Notes: a model not told the origin generated them from the sequence alone. A DNA stretch of 64,000 nt from an uncultured Rhodospira sp. (GCF_937138205.1 NZ_CAKZOT010000047.1:16931-80930); one strand, 5' to 3'. Shown: positions 1-9,641, numbered from the stretch's first letter. A program made the numbers and translations.

Positions 1-213
1 GCGCGCACGGCGGGGCGCACGCACCGGCCGCTGCTGAACACGGGCAACCCGCGCGACACTCTGAAACGCCTGATGGAGGAACGCTACCCCGTGTACGGCG
101 AGGCCGACCTAGTGGTGGACACCGGCGCCGATTCCGCCGACCACACCACGGCGCGGGTGCTGGCGGCGCTGGCCGCCGGGGCCGCGCCGCCCGGGGACGG
201 GACCCCGGCATGA
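1..213 (+). CDS. aroK: Shikimate kinase, C-terminal fragment
   Basis: This is the last 70 residues of a frame that enters from the left edge. It ends with TGA overlapping the ATG of aroB (ATGA at 210-213). The text around THRPLL and the helix NPRDTLKRLMEERYPVYGEAD match the lid arginine and C-terminal helices of shikimate kinase, which phosphorylates shikimate in the aromatic pathway. Overlapping aroK-aroB genes are the usual proteobacterial order, which supports the call. The P-loop lies outside the window, so activity cannot be judged. Confidence 0.88.
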   Translation, partial: ARTAGRTHRPLLNTGNPRDTLKRLMEERYPVYGEADLVVDTGADSADHTTARVLAALAAGAAPPGDGTPA

Positions 214-1316
214 CCCCGACCACCGTCACCGTGGCGTTGGGCGCGCGCGCCTATCCCATCCACATCGGCCCCGGCCTGCTGGCCCGCGCCGGGTCGCTGA
301 TCCGCGAGGCCCTGCCGCGCGCCCGCCGCGCCATGGTGGTCAGCGATGCCACCGTGGCGCCGCTGTACCTGGAGGCGCTTGGCGATGCCCTGACGGCGGC
401 CGGCATCGATTGGATCTCCCACGTCGTGCCGGCTGGCGAGGCCAGCAAGAGCCTGGGGCGTCTCGATGCGCTGCTGGAGGCCATGCTGGGCTACGGTGTC
501 GAACGCGGCACGCCGGTGATCGCCCTGGGCGGCGGCGTGGTCGGCGACCTGGCCGGATTCGCCGCCGCCGTGGCGTTGCGCGGGGTGCCCCTGGTGCAGA
601 TCCCCACCACCCTGCTGGCCCAGGTCGACAGCAGCGTCGGCGGCAAGACCGCCGTCAACAGCCGTCACGGCAAGAATCTGATCGGCGCCTTCCACCAGCC
701 GGTCCTGGTGCTGGCCGACACCGACACGCTGGAGACGCTGCCCCGGCGCGAGTTGCTGGCGGGCTACGCCGAGACCGCCAAGTACGGCCTGATCGGCGAC
801 GCCGCGTTCTGGGACTGGCTGGAGGCCAACGGCCCGGCCCTGTTGGAGGGCGACGCGGCGCGGCGGGCCGAGGCCATCGCCGTCAGTTGCCGCGCCAAGG
901 CCGCCGTGGTGGCCGCCGACGAGCGCGAGGCCGGGCAGCGCGCCCTGCTCAACCTGGGCCACACCTTCGGCCATGCGCTGGAGGCCGAGACCGGCTACGG
1001 CGAGACCCTGCTGCACGGCGAGGCGGTGGCCATCGGCATGATCATGGCCCTCGACCTGTCGCACCGGCTGGGCGTGTGCCCGGGCCAGGATGTGGCGCGG
1101 GTCCGGGCGCATTTCGCGGCGGTCGGGCTGCCGGTGCGGCCCGACCCCGGCCGCGCCTGGGACATCGACCGGCTGATCGGACACATGGCCAAGGACAAGA
1201 AAGTGGCGGACGGCCGCATCACCTTCGTCCTGGCGAAGGGCATCGGGCACGCCTACCTTGAACGCGACGTCCCCGCCGAGGCGGTGCGGGCGATCCTGGC
1301 GGCCAGCTTGGGCTGA
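210..1316 (+). CDS. aroB: 3-dehydroquinate synthase
   Basis: A 368-residue protein of normal family length. It converts DAHP to 3-dehydroquinate, the second step of the shikimate pathway, in the cytosol using NAD and a divalent metal. Visible signatures are the NAD-binding GGGVVGDLAGF (about residues 106-116), IPTTLLAQVDSSVGGKTAVN (about 130-150), and the metal-ligand regions GHTFGHALE and HGEAVAIGM. The ATG overlaps the aroK stop by 4 bases, so translation is probably coupled. aroQ, a later pathway enzyme, lies at 54.9-55.4 kb in a separate operon. Confidence 0.97.
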   Translation: MTPTTVTVALGARAYPIHIGPGLLARAGSLIREALPRARRAMVVSDATVAPLYLEALGDALTAAGIDWISHVVPAGEASKSLGRLDALLEAMLGYGVERGTPVIALGGGVVGDLAGFAAAVALRGVPLVQIPTTLLAQVDSSVGGKTAVNSRHGKNLIGAFHQPVLVLADTDTLETLPRRELLAGYAETAKYGLIGDAAFWDWLEANGPALLEGDAARRAEAIAVSCRAKAAVVAADEREAGQRALLNLGHTFGHALEAETGYGETLLHGEAVAIGMIMALDLSHRLGVCPGQDVARVRAHFAAVGLPVRPDPGRAWDIDRLIGHMAKDKKVADGRITFVLAKGIGHAYLERDVPAEAVRAILAASLG

Positions 1317-1381
1317 TGGGTCGCGACCGTCCGCCGGCATCGTCCCGTTTCGACGGCACGAGGACCCGCGCTTGACACACG

Positions 1382-1487
1382 CCGTCATTGCGAGCCCCCT
1401 TCGCGAGAAGGGGGCGACGCAATCCAGAGCGGACGACGACACCCGTTGCCCTGGATTGCTTCGCCGCTTCGCGCCTCGCAATGACGG
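1382..1487. repeat. Palindromic repeat, family A, core copy 1
   Basis: A 106-bp inverted repeat bounded by CCGTCATTGCGAG and its exact complement CTCGCAATGACGG. An inner pair of arms carries GCAATCCAG and CTGGATTGC. The same core occurs at 34925-35046, 43318-43428 and 57519-57619. It lies between aroB and the CorC-like gene and ends 27 bases before that gene's ATG, so any transcript crossing it would fold strongly. No transposase is present. Confidence 0.85.
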
Positions 1488-1514
1488 GGATCTCTCCCTC
1501 ACGGCCTCACGAGC

Positions 1515-2786
1515 ATGATCGAATCACTCATCGCCATCGTCTTGCTGCTGGTCCTCTCGGGCCTGTTTTCCGGCTCGGAGACCGCGCTGACCGCCGCCTC
1601 GCGCCCGCTCATGATGGAGCTGGAAAAGGGCGGCCACAAACGCGCGCGCACTGTCAACCGCCTGCTGAAGACGCGCGAACAGCTCATCGGCACCATCCTG
1701 CTGGGCAACAACTTGGTCAATATCCTGGCCTCGTCGCTGGCCACCAGCGTGCTGATCGCCGCCTTCGGCGAGACCGGGGTGGTCTACGCCACCGCCGGCA
1801 TGACGGTGCTGGTGCTGATCTTCGCCGAGATCCTGCCCAAGACCTATGCCCTGACCCACACCAACACCATGGCGCTGGCGGTGGCTCCCATCATGCGCGC
1901 GCTGACGTGGCTGTTCTGGCCGGTGACACGGGTGATCCAGGGGCTGGTTCAGGTCATGCTGAAGGTCTTCAAGGCCGACGCCGGGCAGGAGAAGACCGCC
2001 GCCCACGCGCTGGCCGAGTTGCGCGGGGCCATCGAACTGCACACCGCCGAGGCCGACGGCGATGGCCCCAGCGGCCGCACCGTGCGGCGCGAGCGGGCCA
2101 TGCTGAAAAGCGTGCTGGACCTGGCCGACGTCGAGGTCGGCGAGATCATGGTGCACCGCTCCAACCTGGTGATGATCGACGCCGACCTGCCGGCCTCGGA
2201 GATCGTCGAGCAGGTGCTCAACAGCCCCTATACCCGCATTCCCCTGTGGCGCGACCGCATGGACAACATCGTCGGCGTGCTGCACGTCAAGGCGCTGCTG
2301 CGGGCGGTGCAGGCCTATACGGGGAACCTCGACGAGATGGACGTGGTCGGGCTGGCGGCGCCGCCGTGGTTCATTCCCGACACCACCACGCTGCTGCACC
2401 AGTTGCAGGCCTTCCGCGAACGCCGCGAGCACTTCGCCATGGTGGTGGACGAGTACGGCACCATCATGGGTGTGGTGACGCTGGAAGACATCCTGGAGGA
2501 GATCGTCGGCGACATCAGCGACGAGCACGATATCCAGGTGGCTGGCGTGCGGACGCAGCCGGACGGGTCCTACGTCATCGCCGGCGACGTCACCATCCGC
2601 GACCTGAACCGCGAGTTCGAGTGGAACCTGCCCGACGACGTAGCCAACACCCTGGCCGGCCTGATCCTGCACGAGGCGCGGCGCATTCCCGAGGCGGGGC
2701 AGAGCTACCGCTTCCACGGCTTCCGCTTCGAGGTGCTGAAGCGGGTGCGCAACCGCATCACCTCGATCCGCGTGGTGCCGGGGTAG
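1515..2786 (+). CDS. CorC/HlyC (CNNM-type) membrane protein
   Basis: A 423-residue protein with the DUF21 - CBS pair - CorC_HlyC architecture. The hydrophobic N-terminal half begins with an IVLLLVLSGLFSGSETALTA-like segment, with further membrane segments to about residue 150. A CBS pair follows at about 200-330 (VHRSNLVMIDAD, EYGTIMGVVTLEDILEEIVG), then a C-terminal domain from about 340. Family members are implicated in Mg/Co efflux or tolerance; the original hemolysin name is historical. No clear Shine-Dalgarno sequence precedes the ATG, and a palindromic repeat sits just upstream. Confidence 0.88.
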   Translation: MIESLIAIVLLLVLSGLFSGSETALTAASRPLMMELEKGGHKRARTVNRLLKTREQLIGTILLGNNLVNILASSLATSVLIAAFGETGVVYATAGMTVLVLIFAEILPKTYALTHTNTMALAVAPIMRALTWLFWPVTRVIQGLVQVMLKVFKADAGQEKTAAHALAELRGAIELHTAEADGDGPSGRTVRRERAMLKSVLDLADVEVGEIMVHRSNLVMIDADLPASEIVEQVLNSPYTRIPLWRDRMDNIVGVLHVKALLRAVQAYTGNLDEMDVVGLAAPPWFIPDTTTLLHQLQAFRERREHFAMVVDEYGTIMGVVTLEDILEEIVGDISDEHDIQVAGVRTQPDGSYVIAGDVTIRDLNREFEWNLPDDVANTLAGLILHEARRIPEAGQSYRFHGFRFEVLKRVRNRITSIRVVPG

Positions 2787-3083
2787 GGGGTAAGGCCCCG
2801 TAGAGATGCGTAGGGTGAGTTCGCGCTCCGCCCAATGTTTGATGAACGGTCCGCCTGTCCCATCCCCGATACCGCAGGTAAGTGCCTGATCGGGCCGCAG
2901 CGCGTCGAGGCCATTCGGACGACTCGCACGCGCCACCACGGCCTGCCCTACAGCCAATTCCCAAGTCGCATAGAGCCTTGGCGCCCAATTGCGGAATTAA
3001 GGATAGCGCAGCTCTCCCAGGCGAGGGGCTGGGCGACTCACCGAGCCGGGCTCGCCGCGCCCGGCATGTCCCGTTGAACCAAA
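2787..3083. other. Intergenic gap
   Basis: About 300 bases between the CorC-like gene and the pet operon terminator. Only short frames without family features, RBS or conserved motifs are present. No RNA gene or promoter could be recognised. Confidence 0.5.
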
Positions 3084-3114
3084 AAGAAGGGCCACCCGCC
3101 GCAGCGGGTGGCCC
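3084..3114 (-). terminator. Rho-independent terminator of petABC
   Basis: A perfect 11-bp stem, GGGCCACCCGC/GCGGGTGGCCC, with a 4-base loop. On the minus strand it is followed by a T-rich tract (CTTCTTTTT). It lies about 47 bases beyond the petC stop, which fits the end of the cytochrome bc1 transcript. Confidence 0.8.
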
Positions 3115-3160
3115 AGTTTGATCAGGTGTTCAAAAGGGTGCCCGACCGGACGGGACCGGA

Positions 3161-3964
3161 TCAATGGGCATCCTTCCAGATTTCGCGCTTGTAGGCATAC
3201 AGCACGCCGGTGAACACGATCAGGAACAGAAGCGTGTAGCGGCCCAGTTCCTTGCGGTCCTCCAGCTCCGGCTCGGCGGCCCACTGCAGGAACGCGGTCA
3301 CGTCCTTGGCCATCTGTTCCGGCGTTGCCTCGGTGCCGTCAGAGTACGTCACGGCGCCTTCGAACAACTGTTCCGGCATGGAGATGGCGTAACCGGGGAA
3401 GTAGGCGTTGAAGGACTTGCCCGGCGGCAGCGCGAAGTCGGGGTCCTCCTCGTGAACCCACTCCGGCACGCCGCCTTCGTAGCCGAGCATCAGGCTGTAG
3501 ACGTAGTCGGCGCCGCCGTCACGGGCCCGCGTCATGACCGACAGGTTGGGCGGCACCACGCCCCCGTTGGCCAGCTTGGCGAGCGCGTCGTTCTCGTACG
3601 GTTCCGCGAACGCGTCCGGCGGCGTGGCCGGCCGGGTGAACATTTCACCCCACTCGTCCGGACCGTCCCGGACCTCGAACTGCGCGGCGATCTCCTTCAC
3701 CTCGTCCTCGGTATACCCGAGGCCCTCAAGGTTGCGGTAGTGCATGTAGTCCAGCGGGTGGCAGGAGGCGCAGACCTGCGCGTAGACCTCCCAGCCGCGC
3801 TTGAGCTGGTCCTCATTGTAGCGGCCGTAGATCCCCTCGAAGCTCCACGACGGATGCATCAACTCGGGGCCGCCATGTCCTCCCGCCGCCTGGGCGGCGG
3901 TGCCGCCCAGCGACAGCCCGGCGGCCAGGGCGGCGGCTGTACTGATACGGATCAGGGTCTTCAT
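3161..3964 (-). CDS. petC: Cytochrome c1 of the bc1 complex
   Basis: A 267-residue protein that carries electrons from the Rieske protein to cytochrome c at the periplasmic face of the inner membrane. It has a Sec signal peptide (about residues 1-26, ending AAQA), the c-heme motif CASCH at 65-69, a methionine-ligand region ISMPEQL near 193, and a C-terminal anchor ([16 protein letters not shown]) before the end KREIWKDAH. Its ATG overlaps the petB stop by 4 bases (TCAT at 3961-3964). It is the last gene of the operon and is followed by a terminator. Confidence 0.97.
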   Translation of the reverse strand: MKTLIRISTAAALAAGLSLGGTAAQAAGGHGGPELMHPSWSFEGIYGRYNEDQLKRGWEVYAQVCASCHPLDYMHYRNLEGLGYTEDEVKEIAAQFEVRDGPDEWGEMFTRPATPPDAFAEPYENDALAKLANGGVVPPNLSVMTRARDGGADYVYSLMLGYEGGVPEWVHEEDPDFALPPGKSFNAYFPGYAISMPEQLFEGAVTYSDGTEATPEQMAKDVTAFLQWAAEPELEDRKELGRYTLLFLIVFTGVLYAYKREIWKDAH

Positions 3965-5202
3965 GCTGCGGCCTCCTTGTCATGACCGGCGGTCACGGCC
4001 GCACTGATGCTCTCTGGCACGGGTTTGGTTTTCTCGAACCACCCCAGCAGCGGCAGGATGAGGATGAAGTGGGCGAAGTAGTAGGCGGTGGCCCACTGAC
4101 CCATGGTGACGTAGGCGCCCTCGGCGGGCATGGCGCCCAGCCAGGTGAGGATGCAGAAGTCAATCACCAGCAGCCAGAAGAACCACTTGAACAGCGGGCG
4201 GAAGCGGCCGCTGCGCACCTTGGAGGTATCCAGCCACGGCAACGCCAGCCAGATCGCGATGGACAGGAACATCAGGACGACACCGCCCAGCTTGTCCGGC
4301 ACCGCGCGCAGGATGGCGTAGAACGGCAGGAAGTACCACTCCGGCACGATGTGCTCGGGCGTGACCATCGGGTCGGCCTGCACGTAGTTGATGGCGTGGT
4401 TGAAGTAGTTGGGAGCGAAGAAGACAAAGAACGCCAGCGCGATCAGGGCGACACCCAGCCCAAACGCATCCTTCATCGTGTAGTACGGATGGAACGGCAG
4501 TGTATCGGCCTTCTTCTTCACTTCCACGCCCAGCGGGTTGTTCGACTTGGTCGTGTGCAGCGCCCACAGGTGCAGGAACACCAGCGCGAAGATGACCATC
4601 GGGAACAGGTAGTGCAGCGAGAAGAAGCGTTGCAGCGTGGCGTTGTTCACCCCGAAGCCGCCCCACAGCCAAATGGCCAAGTCCTCGCCGACCCAGGGAA
4701 TGGGGGTCACAAGACTGGTGATCACGGTGGCGGCCCAGAAGGACATCTGCCCCCACGGCAGCACGTAGCCCAAAAAGGCCGTCCCGACCATGACAAGGTA
4801 GATGATCACGCCGATGCCCCACAGCAATTCTCGCGGCGCCTTATAGGAGCCGTAGTACATGCCGCGGAAAATATGGATGTATACACACAAGAAGAACAGA
4901 CTGACCGTGTTCATGTGGATGAACCGGATGAGCCAGCCGTAATTGACATCGCGCATAATGCGCTCAATGGACGCGAACGCCATGTCTTCGTGCGGCACGT
5001 AGTACATGGCCAGGAAAATGCCGCTGAAGATCAGAATCACCAGGGCAATACCGGCGAGGGAGCCGAAGTTCCACCAGTAATTCAGGTTGCGTGGCGCGGG
5101 ATAGACGACCAGCTCATTGTACATCAATGTGAAGATCGGCATCCGGCGATCGACCCATTTGATGGCTCGATTGCTCCAGACGGGGTTGGGTGTGCTGCTC
5201 AT
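3961..5202 (-). CDS. petB: Cytochrome b of the bc1 complex
   Basis: A 413-residue polytopic membrane protein carrying the two b hemes and the quinol oxidation and reduction sites. The Qo-site motif [16 protein letters not shown] is present, as are the paired-histidine helices typical of the family. The open frame continues upstream to 5397, but that part lies inside petA and is not conserved. The start at 5202 ([16 protein letters not shown]) has a GGTGAGGAG Shine-Dalgarno sequence and lies 7 bases after the petA stop. It sits in the order petA-petB-petC. Confidence 0.97.
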   Translation of the reverse strand: MSSTPNPVWSNRAIKWVDRRMPIFTLMYNELVVYPAPRNLNYWWNFGSLAGIALVILIFSGIFLAMYYVPHEDMAFASIERIMRDVNYGWLIRFIHMNTVSLFFLCVYIHIFRGMYYGSYKAPRELLWGIGVIIYLVMVGTAFLGYVLPWGQMSFWAATVITSLVTPIPWVGEDLAIWLWGGFGVNNATLQRFFSLHYLFPMVIFALVFLHLWALHTTKSNNPLGVEVKKKADTLPFHPYYTMKDAFGLGVALIALAFFVFFAPNYFNHAINYVQADPMVTPEHIVPEWYFLPFYAILRAVPDKLGGVVLMFLSIAIWLALPWLDTSKVRSGRFRPLFKWFFWLLVIDFCILTWLGAMPAEGAYVTMGQWATAYYFAHFILILPLLGWFEKTKPVPESISAAVTAGHDKEAAA

Positions 5203-5209
5203 GAACGAA

Positions 5210-5764
5210 TTACTCCTCACCGATCTGGATGGTCGTGTCATCCAGGAAGGCGTACTGCGGCACGACCATGTTCGTCGGCGCCGGACCCTTGCGAATGCGG
5301 CCGGACGTATCGTAGTGCGACCCGTGGCACACACAGAACCACCCGTTGTAATCGCCCTTCGGATCGCTCGGTTTCTGGCCCTTGGGGATGCAGCCAAGGT
5401 GCGTGCAGATTCCGATCTGCACCAACCATTCGGGGCGCGGCGCCCGCTCTTCGTCGGGCTGCGGATCCTTCAGCGCCGACATGCTGACGGAGCGGGCCTG
5501 ATCGATCTCGTCCTGGGTGCGGTGACGGACGAAGACGGGCTTGCCGCGCCACGTGACCGTGATGGCCTGGCCGACCGCGATGGGCGACAGGTCAACCTCG
5601 ATGACGGCCAGCGCCATGACATCCTTGGCGGGGTTCATGCTGTCGAGAAACGGCCAGACGGCGAGCGCGGTACCCACCGCGCCGAGGCCGGCCGAGGCGT
5701 ACAGCAGGAAATCACGGCGGGTCGTGCCGCCGTCGTTTCCGGCCGGGTTAGCCGCTTGAGACAT
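5210..5764 (-). CDS. petA: Rieske iron-sulfur subunit of the bc1 complex
   Basis: A 184-residue protein. The N-terminus has a twin-arginine motif (TRRDFL, arginines 16-17) followed by a hydrophobic anchor, as expected for Tat export of a folded 2Fe-2S protein. Box I CTHLGC (120-125) and box [11 protein letters not shown] (144-152) supply the cluster ligands C120, H122, C144 and H147, plus the C125-C146 disulfide. It is the first gene of petABC. The region upstream is shared with divergent trmL. Confidence 0.97.
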   Translation of the reverse strand: MSQAANPAGNDGGTTRRDFLLYASAGLGAVGTALAVWPFLDSMNPAKDVMALAVIEVDLSPIAVGQAITVTWRGKPVFVRHRTQDEIDQARSVSMSALKDPQPDEERAPRPEWLVQIGICTHLGCIPKGQKPSDPKGDYNGWFCVCHGSHYDTSGRIRKGPAPTNMVVPQYAFLDDTTIQIGEE

Positions 5765-6090
5765 GATGAAGCAACCTCTTCACTGCGTTGACGGAGCGCA
5801 AAAAAAGACGACTCACGCTCCCTCCCCCTCGGATCGGCGTGCGTCTATGGTCCTCGGTCGTGGTAATCCGCCCCCGCCGGCTCATCGCAAGACGTGAGCC
5901 GGCCAGAAACCAAACCCGGGACGGATCGGATCCCCCGTTCATGCCCCGCGATTGGCCCGACGACTCGAGCCCCACGCGACCCATGGGCGACGGTGGTTTT
6001 CGGGGTGTATAATCGAATTCCTTAGCCATGAAAAGGGCAAATTTTGGTCGCCTTTGGGGCTTAACCTCTTCCGTATCCTGGTTTTTTTGA
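5765..6090. promoter_or_regulatory. Divergent intergenic region petA / trmL
   Basis: A stretch of 326 bases that must hold the pet operon promoter (minus) and the trmL promoter (plus). On the plus strand a TATAAT hexamer occurs at 6008-6013, about 78 bases before the trmL ATG, without a convincing -35 box. No minus-strand promoter could be picked by eye. Confidence 0.4.
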
Positions 6091-6591
6091 ATGCGTCTCG
6101 CGTTGTATCAGCCCGACATTCCACAGAACGCCGCCGCCGTGCTGCGTCTGGCCGCCGGGCTCGGGCTGCCGGTCGACATCATCGATCCGTGCGGTTTCCT
6201 GTGGGACGACAGGCGGTTACGGCGGGTGGCGATGGACTATCCAAGCAAGGTCAAAACCGAGCGGCACGTGAACTGGTCGTGTTTTCGCGACGCGGTCGGG
6301 GAGCGGGGGGCGCGTGTGATTCTGCTGACGACGGCGGGGGCCGTGGCGCATGTGGACTTCGCCTTCCGGCCGGACGACGTGCTGCTGCTCGGGCGCGAGG
6401 GCTCCGGCGTGCCGGAGGCGATCCACGCGGCCGCGGACGCCCGGGTGACGGTGCCCATGGCGCCCGGGGTGCGGTCGTTCAATGTGGTGACGGCGGCCGC
6501 CATGGTGGCCGGCGAGGCCTTGCGCCAGACCGGGGGGTGGCCGGCGGCGGTGGCGTCGGAGGTTAGTCCTGCCAGGGGACGGGCGCCTTGA
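6091..6591 (+). CDS. trmL: tRNA (cytidine(34)-2'-O)-methyltransferase (SpoU/TrmL family)
   Basis: A 166-residue SPOUT-fold methyltransferase that modifies the wobble base of leucine tRNAs. It begins MRLALYQPDIPQNAAAVLRL, the typical TrmL opening. It carries the SAM-knot motifs LLGREGSGVP (about 103-112) and SFNVVTAAAM (about 130-139). Length is close to the family norm of about 155. Its 3' end overlaps the convergent pcnB-like gene by 29 bases. The sequence before the ATG is T-rich with no obvious Shine-Dalgarno. Confidence 0.92.
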   Translation: MRLALYQPDIPQNAAAVLRLAAGLGLPVDIIDPCGFLWDDRRLRRVAMDYPSKVKTERHVNWSCFRDAVGERGARVILLTTAGAVAHVDFAFRPDDVLLLGREGSGVPEAIHAAADARVTVPMAPGVRSFNVVTAAAMVAGEALRQTGGWPAAVASEVSPARGRAP

Positions 6592-7900
6592 CGACGATAC
6601 CGAGGTCGTCCAACCGCGCCAACAGCGCGGCGCGGTCGGGCCGGCAGGCGTCGCGCAGCCACCAGTCGCGCAGGGCCGCCATGGCCTCGCCAACCTTGGG
6701 GCCGCGCGGGACGCCGGCGGCGATCAGGTCATGCCCGCTGAGCGGGAACGGCGGCGGCGCGAACGTGGCGGTCTCCTCCAGCGCCGTCATCCAGGCGCGG
6801 GAGCGTCGCGAGTCGGTGTGGCCGCTGCGCGCCCGCTCCGCCGCCCAGTCCACCAGGATCAGGTCGCGCACGAGGTCCGGTCCCAGCCGGTCGAGCAGGC
6901 GGTGGCGGTCGCCACCGTCCAGACCGGGGTGCGGGCGCCGCTCCGGCGGGAGGGCGGCGATGGCGGTCAGCCGCCGGCTTTCCAAGCGCGACAGGCGCAG
7001 CCGCTCGGCCACCGCCTGCGCGCCTGGCTCGTCGGTCTTCAGCACGGCCGCCAGGCGGCGCAGATCGTCGGCGCCAACGCCCGGCAGGACGATGCCGCGC
7101 GTCTCCAGAAACGCCAGCATCCGCAGCACGTCAATGCGGCCGGCCTCGGGCAGCAGGCGCTCCAGCACATGGGCGCCGCGCACCAGCAGCAACGCCCCGG
7201 CCGGATCGGGTGCGAGCAGAATCTTCAGCAGCTCGGCGCGGACGCGTTCGCCCGACAGGTCGTCCACCGTGTGCGCCAGCGCCTGGCAGGCGGTGAAGGC
7301 GTCGGCATCCGGCGGCGTCTGGGCATAGTGGGCGTGGAAGCGGAAGAAGCGCAGGATGCGCAGGGCATCCTCGCGGATTCGCTCGGTGGCGCGGCCGACG
7401 AACCGCACGCGCCCGGCCGACAGGTCGGCGATGCCGTCGAAATAGTCGTAGACCGCGCCGTCCGGGGTGGCCGACAAAGCATTGATGGTGAAGTCGCGCC
7501 GGGCCGCGTCGGCCATCCAGTCGTCGGTGAACACCACCTCGGCGTGGCGGCCGTCGCATTGGATGTCACGGCGCAGGGTGGTGACCTCGAACGGGGTCTC
7601 GTTCACCACCGCCAGCACGGTGCCGTGCGCGATCCCGCGCGCCCAGGGCACGGTCTGGATGCCGGCGCGCTCAAGCAGGTCTTGCACCACGTCGGGCCGG
7701 TCCGGTGTGGCGATGTCGACGTCCTTGACCGGGCGGCGCAACAGGCCATCGCGCACGCAGCCGCCGACGAAGCGGACCTGGGCGCCGTCGGCGCGCAGGG
7801 CCGTCAGCAGGCGCGCGACCTCCGGCGATTTCATCCACGGGTCGGGGGAGAGTTGTCCCACCGGTGCCCGGGTTTTGAGGTGACTCCAGTCCCGTGCCAT
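6563..7900 (-). CDS. CCA tRNA nucleotidyltransferase / poly(A) polymerase family
   Basis: A 445-residue class II nucleotidyltransferase. The head domain shows FVGGCVRDGLL, KDVDIATP (metal-binding aspartates), RRDFTINAL, and the RNA-binding region RIREDALRILRFFRFHA. It probably adds or repairs CCA ends of tRNA; poly(A) polymerase activity cannot be excluded. I chose the ATG at 7900 (MARDWSHLK), because the longer open frame runs through the preceding gene. It follows the DUF6111 gene by 44 bases. The extreme 3' end overlaps trmL tail-to-tail. Confidence 0.93.
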   Translation of the reverse strand: MARDWSHLKTRAPVGQLSPDPWMKSPEVARLLTALRADGAQVRFVGGCVRDGLLRRPVKDVDIATPDRPDVVQDLLERAGIQTVPWARGIAHGTVLAVVNETPFEVTTLRRDIQCDGRHAEVVFTDDWMADAARRDFTINALSATPDGAVYDYFDGIADLSAGRVRFVGRATERIREDALRILRFFRFHAHYAQTPPDADAFTACQALAHTVDDLSGERVRAELLKILLAPDPAGALLLVRGAHVLERLLPEAGRIDVLRMLAFLETRGIVLPGVGADDLRRLAAVLKTDEPGAQAVAERLRLSRLESRRLTAIAALPPERRPHPGLDGGDRHRLLDRLGPDLVRDLILVDWAAERARSGHTDSRRSRAWMTALEETATFAPPPFPLSGHDLIAAGVPRGPKVGEAMAALRDWWLRDACRPDRAALLARLDDLGIVVKAPVPWQD

Positions 7901-7944
7901 GGCCGTGGTCCGGTGATCGTGTCGCGCCAGTGTCCCCCCGGCTC

Positions 7945-8280
7945 TCACTCCGGCACCGCCGGCGCGGCGTCGCTCGCCTCCTCGCGCGGCCGCATCTCGC
8001 CCGGCAGAATGCGGCCGTTTTCCATCCGGGGCGGCGTATACACGCTGTCGGGGTCGCCGGTGGGTTGGATGACATACAGGGTTGTCGTGACGCCGATGGC
8101 GAGCACCGCGCCGGACAGCACCAGCGTCAGCCACGGCACGTTGTCCCCAAGCCGGGAGACGAAGGACGCCTCGCCGCCGTCCCCCTGGGCCGAGGCGGTA
8201 CGGGAGCGGAGGAACAGCCAAGCGATGTAGAGCAGGCTGGGCGCCAGCAGCGGCAGAACGATGGTCAGAAACACGCGCAT
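7945..8280 (-). CDS. DUF6111 family membrane protein
   Basis: A 111-residue protein with two hydrophobic segments (about residues 4-24, LTIVLPLLAPSLLYIAWLFL; and about 49-72) and a charged proline-rich C-terminus. It matches the small DUF6111 family of Rhodospirillales, which I recall as adjacent to pcnB and Nudix genes. Function is unknown. It lies between the Nudix and nucleotidyltransferase genes in the same orientation, likely in one operon. Confidence 0.75.
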   Translation of the reverse strand: MRVFLTIVLPLLAPSLLYIAWLFLRSRTASAQGDGGEASFVSRLGDNVPWLTLVLSGAVLAIGVTTTLYVIQPTGDPDSVYTPPRMENGRILPGEMRPREEASDAAPAVPE

Positions 8281-8313
8281 GGGTCACGGGCCTTGTGTGG
8301 TGCGGGGGCGTGC

Positions 8314-9024
8314 TCAGGAGGGCAGCGGATCGGCGGTCGGCGCGGCGTCCTGCAACACGGTGTACAGGTTAATCAGAATGCCGGCTGTCGCGCCCCATAT
8401 GTAGTGGTTCTCGTAGGGGATGGCAAAATACGCCCGGTGCTTGCCGTCTTTCTCGCGCACGCCGTGCTGGTGGTTGACCGGGTCCATCAGGAAGGCGAGC
8501 GGCACCTCGAAGATGGACTCCACTTCGGTCGGGTCGGGCCGCAGGCTCAAGGGCGGCGCCACCACGCCAACGAACGGCGTGACGCGAAAGCCGGTGACGG
8601 TGATGTAGTCGTCCAGTCGTCCGATCAGATCCACGCGGTCCGCCGTCAGGCCGGTTTCCTCGCGGGCCTCGCGCAACGCCGTGTCGGCCGGGCCGGCGTC
8701 CTCCGGCTCGCACCGCCCACCGGGGAACGAGACCTGGCCCGGATGGTGCGCCAGATGGCCAGCGCGGCGGGTCAAAAGGACGGTGGGGCCGGTGGCATGG
8801 TCGACGATCGGCACCAGCACGGCGGCCGGGCGGTGCGGGGCGGGCGGCCGGTCGGCCAGGAAGGCCCGCGCCTCGTCGCCGCTCAGCAACCGGGCGATGG
8901 CCATGTCCGATCCCTGGCCCCGGCCAACGCCCTCGCGCAGGCGGCGGGCGAGGGCGGCCCGGTCTAGCTCCCGGTCTCGCCGTCGTCCAGCGTTCCCAGG
9001 CTGAAGAAGCGGTTCCTGCTCCAT
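8314..9024 (-). CDS. Nudix hydrolase, CoA pyrophosphatase type
   Basis: A 236-residue protein. It has the CoAse-specific lead-in LLTRRAGHLAHHPGQVSFPGG and the Nudix box REAREETGL (about 128-136), so it probably cleaves CoA or its derivatives. The ATG at 9024 makes it overlap the end of the DUF1285 gene by 61 bases. A later ATG at 8904 would avoid this but would remove the N-terminal helix ELDRAALARRL that is normal for the family. The start is therefore uncertain; the family call is firm. Confidence 0.88.
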   Translation of the reverse strand: MEQEPLLQPGNAGRRRDRELDRAALARRLREGVGRGQGSDMAIARLLSGDEARAFLADRPPAPHRPAAVLVPIVDHATGPTVLLTRRAGHLAHHPGQVSFPGGRCEPEDAGPADTALREAREETGLTADRVDLIGRLDDYITVTGFRVTPFVGVVAPPLSLRPDPTEVESIFEVPLAFLMDPVNHQHGVREKDGKHRAYFAIPYENHYIWGATAGILINLYTVLQDAAPTADPLPS

Positions 9025-9605
9025 ACCCCGAAGTGTCTCTCTCCGTCGCTGACGTCCTCGACGCCGCGTTCCACCAACTCATAATACACCGAGCGGCTCA
9101 GGCGGGCATCAAGACCGTCGCGCACGGTCACGTACGGGGCCGGGGATCCGGTCTCGGCCTCATGCTCGATCCGCAGGTCATGCTCCTCGTCCAGCGTCAC
9201 CATTTCATCGCAGTTGGTGCGAAAGCTGATGCACGGCCCCGTCTCGCAGCACATGACGAACATCTCGACCGCCACAAAGGGCACGTCGGCCACCTCGACC
9301 CGGCCGACCTCGGTCGGCGTGACCATCCAGTACGAACCGTCGTCGGCCCGGTTCAGGACCGAGGCGAACAGGCACACGATCTCCTTCCGGCCGATCGGCG
9401 ACCCCTGGTAATGCCAGGTGCCGTCACGATCTATGAAGAGTCCGAGGTCGCCGCAGAAGTGGCGGGGCCGGCCGCCGGGTCCGGGGGTTCGCAAGGCCGC
9501 GAGTCTCGCCACCGCGGGGGGCAGGTCCGGGTCACTGTCCGTCAGAGGCGGCGGCGCGGGGCCGCGGTCTTGGCCGTGTCCAGTGTCCGGGGCGTTCAAA
9601 GTCAT
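8964..9605 (-). CDS. DUF1285 domain protein
   Basis: A 213-residue protein of unknown function. Visible family features are HFCGDLGLFIDRDGTWHYQG, PIGRKEIVCLFASVL and YWMVTPTEVGRVEVADVPF. These proteins occur in Proteobacteria beside the Nudix and CCA-transferase genes. I chose the ATG at 9605 (MTLNAPDTG); the open frame continues much further upstream antisense to the MoxR gene. The gene starts 36 bases from the divergent MoxR ATG, so the two share a promoter region. Confidence 0.85.
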   Translation of the reverse strand: MTLNAPDTGHGQDRGPAPPPLTDSDPDLPPAVARLAALRTPGPGGRPRHFCGDLGLFIDRDGTWHYQGSPIGRKEIVCLFASVLNRADDGSYWMVTPTEVGRVEVADVPFVAVEMFVMCCETGPCISFRTNCDEMVTLDEEHDLRIEHEAETGSPAPYVTVRDGLDARLSRSVYYELVERGVEDVSDGERHFGVWSRNRFFSLGTLDDGETGS

Positions 9606-9641
9606 GCGGTGTCCCTGTGGTCGTGCTTGAGAGGAGAGGCG

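Noticed and set aside
5203..5397. N-terminal extension of cytochrome b by 65 residues
   Set aside because: It lies inside petA, is Arg/Ser-rich and unlike the family; the start at 5202 has a good Shine-Dalgarno sequence.
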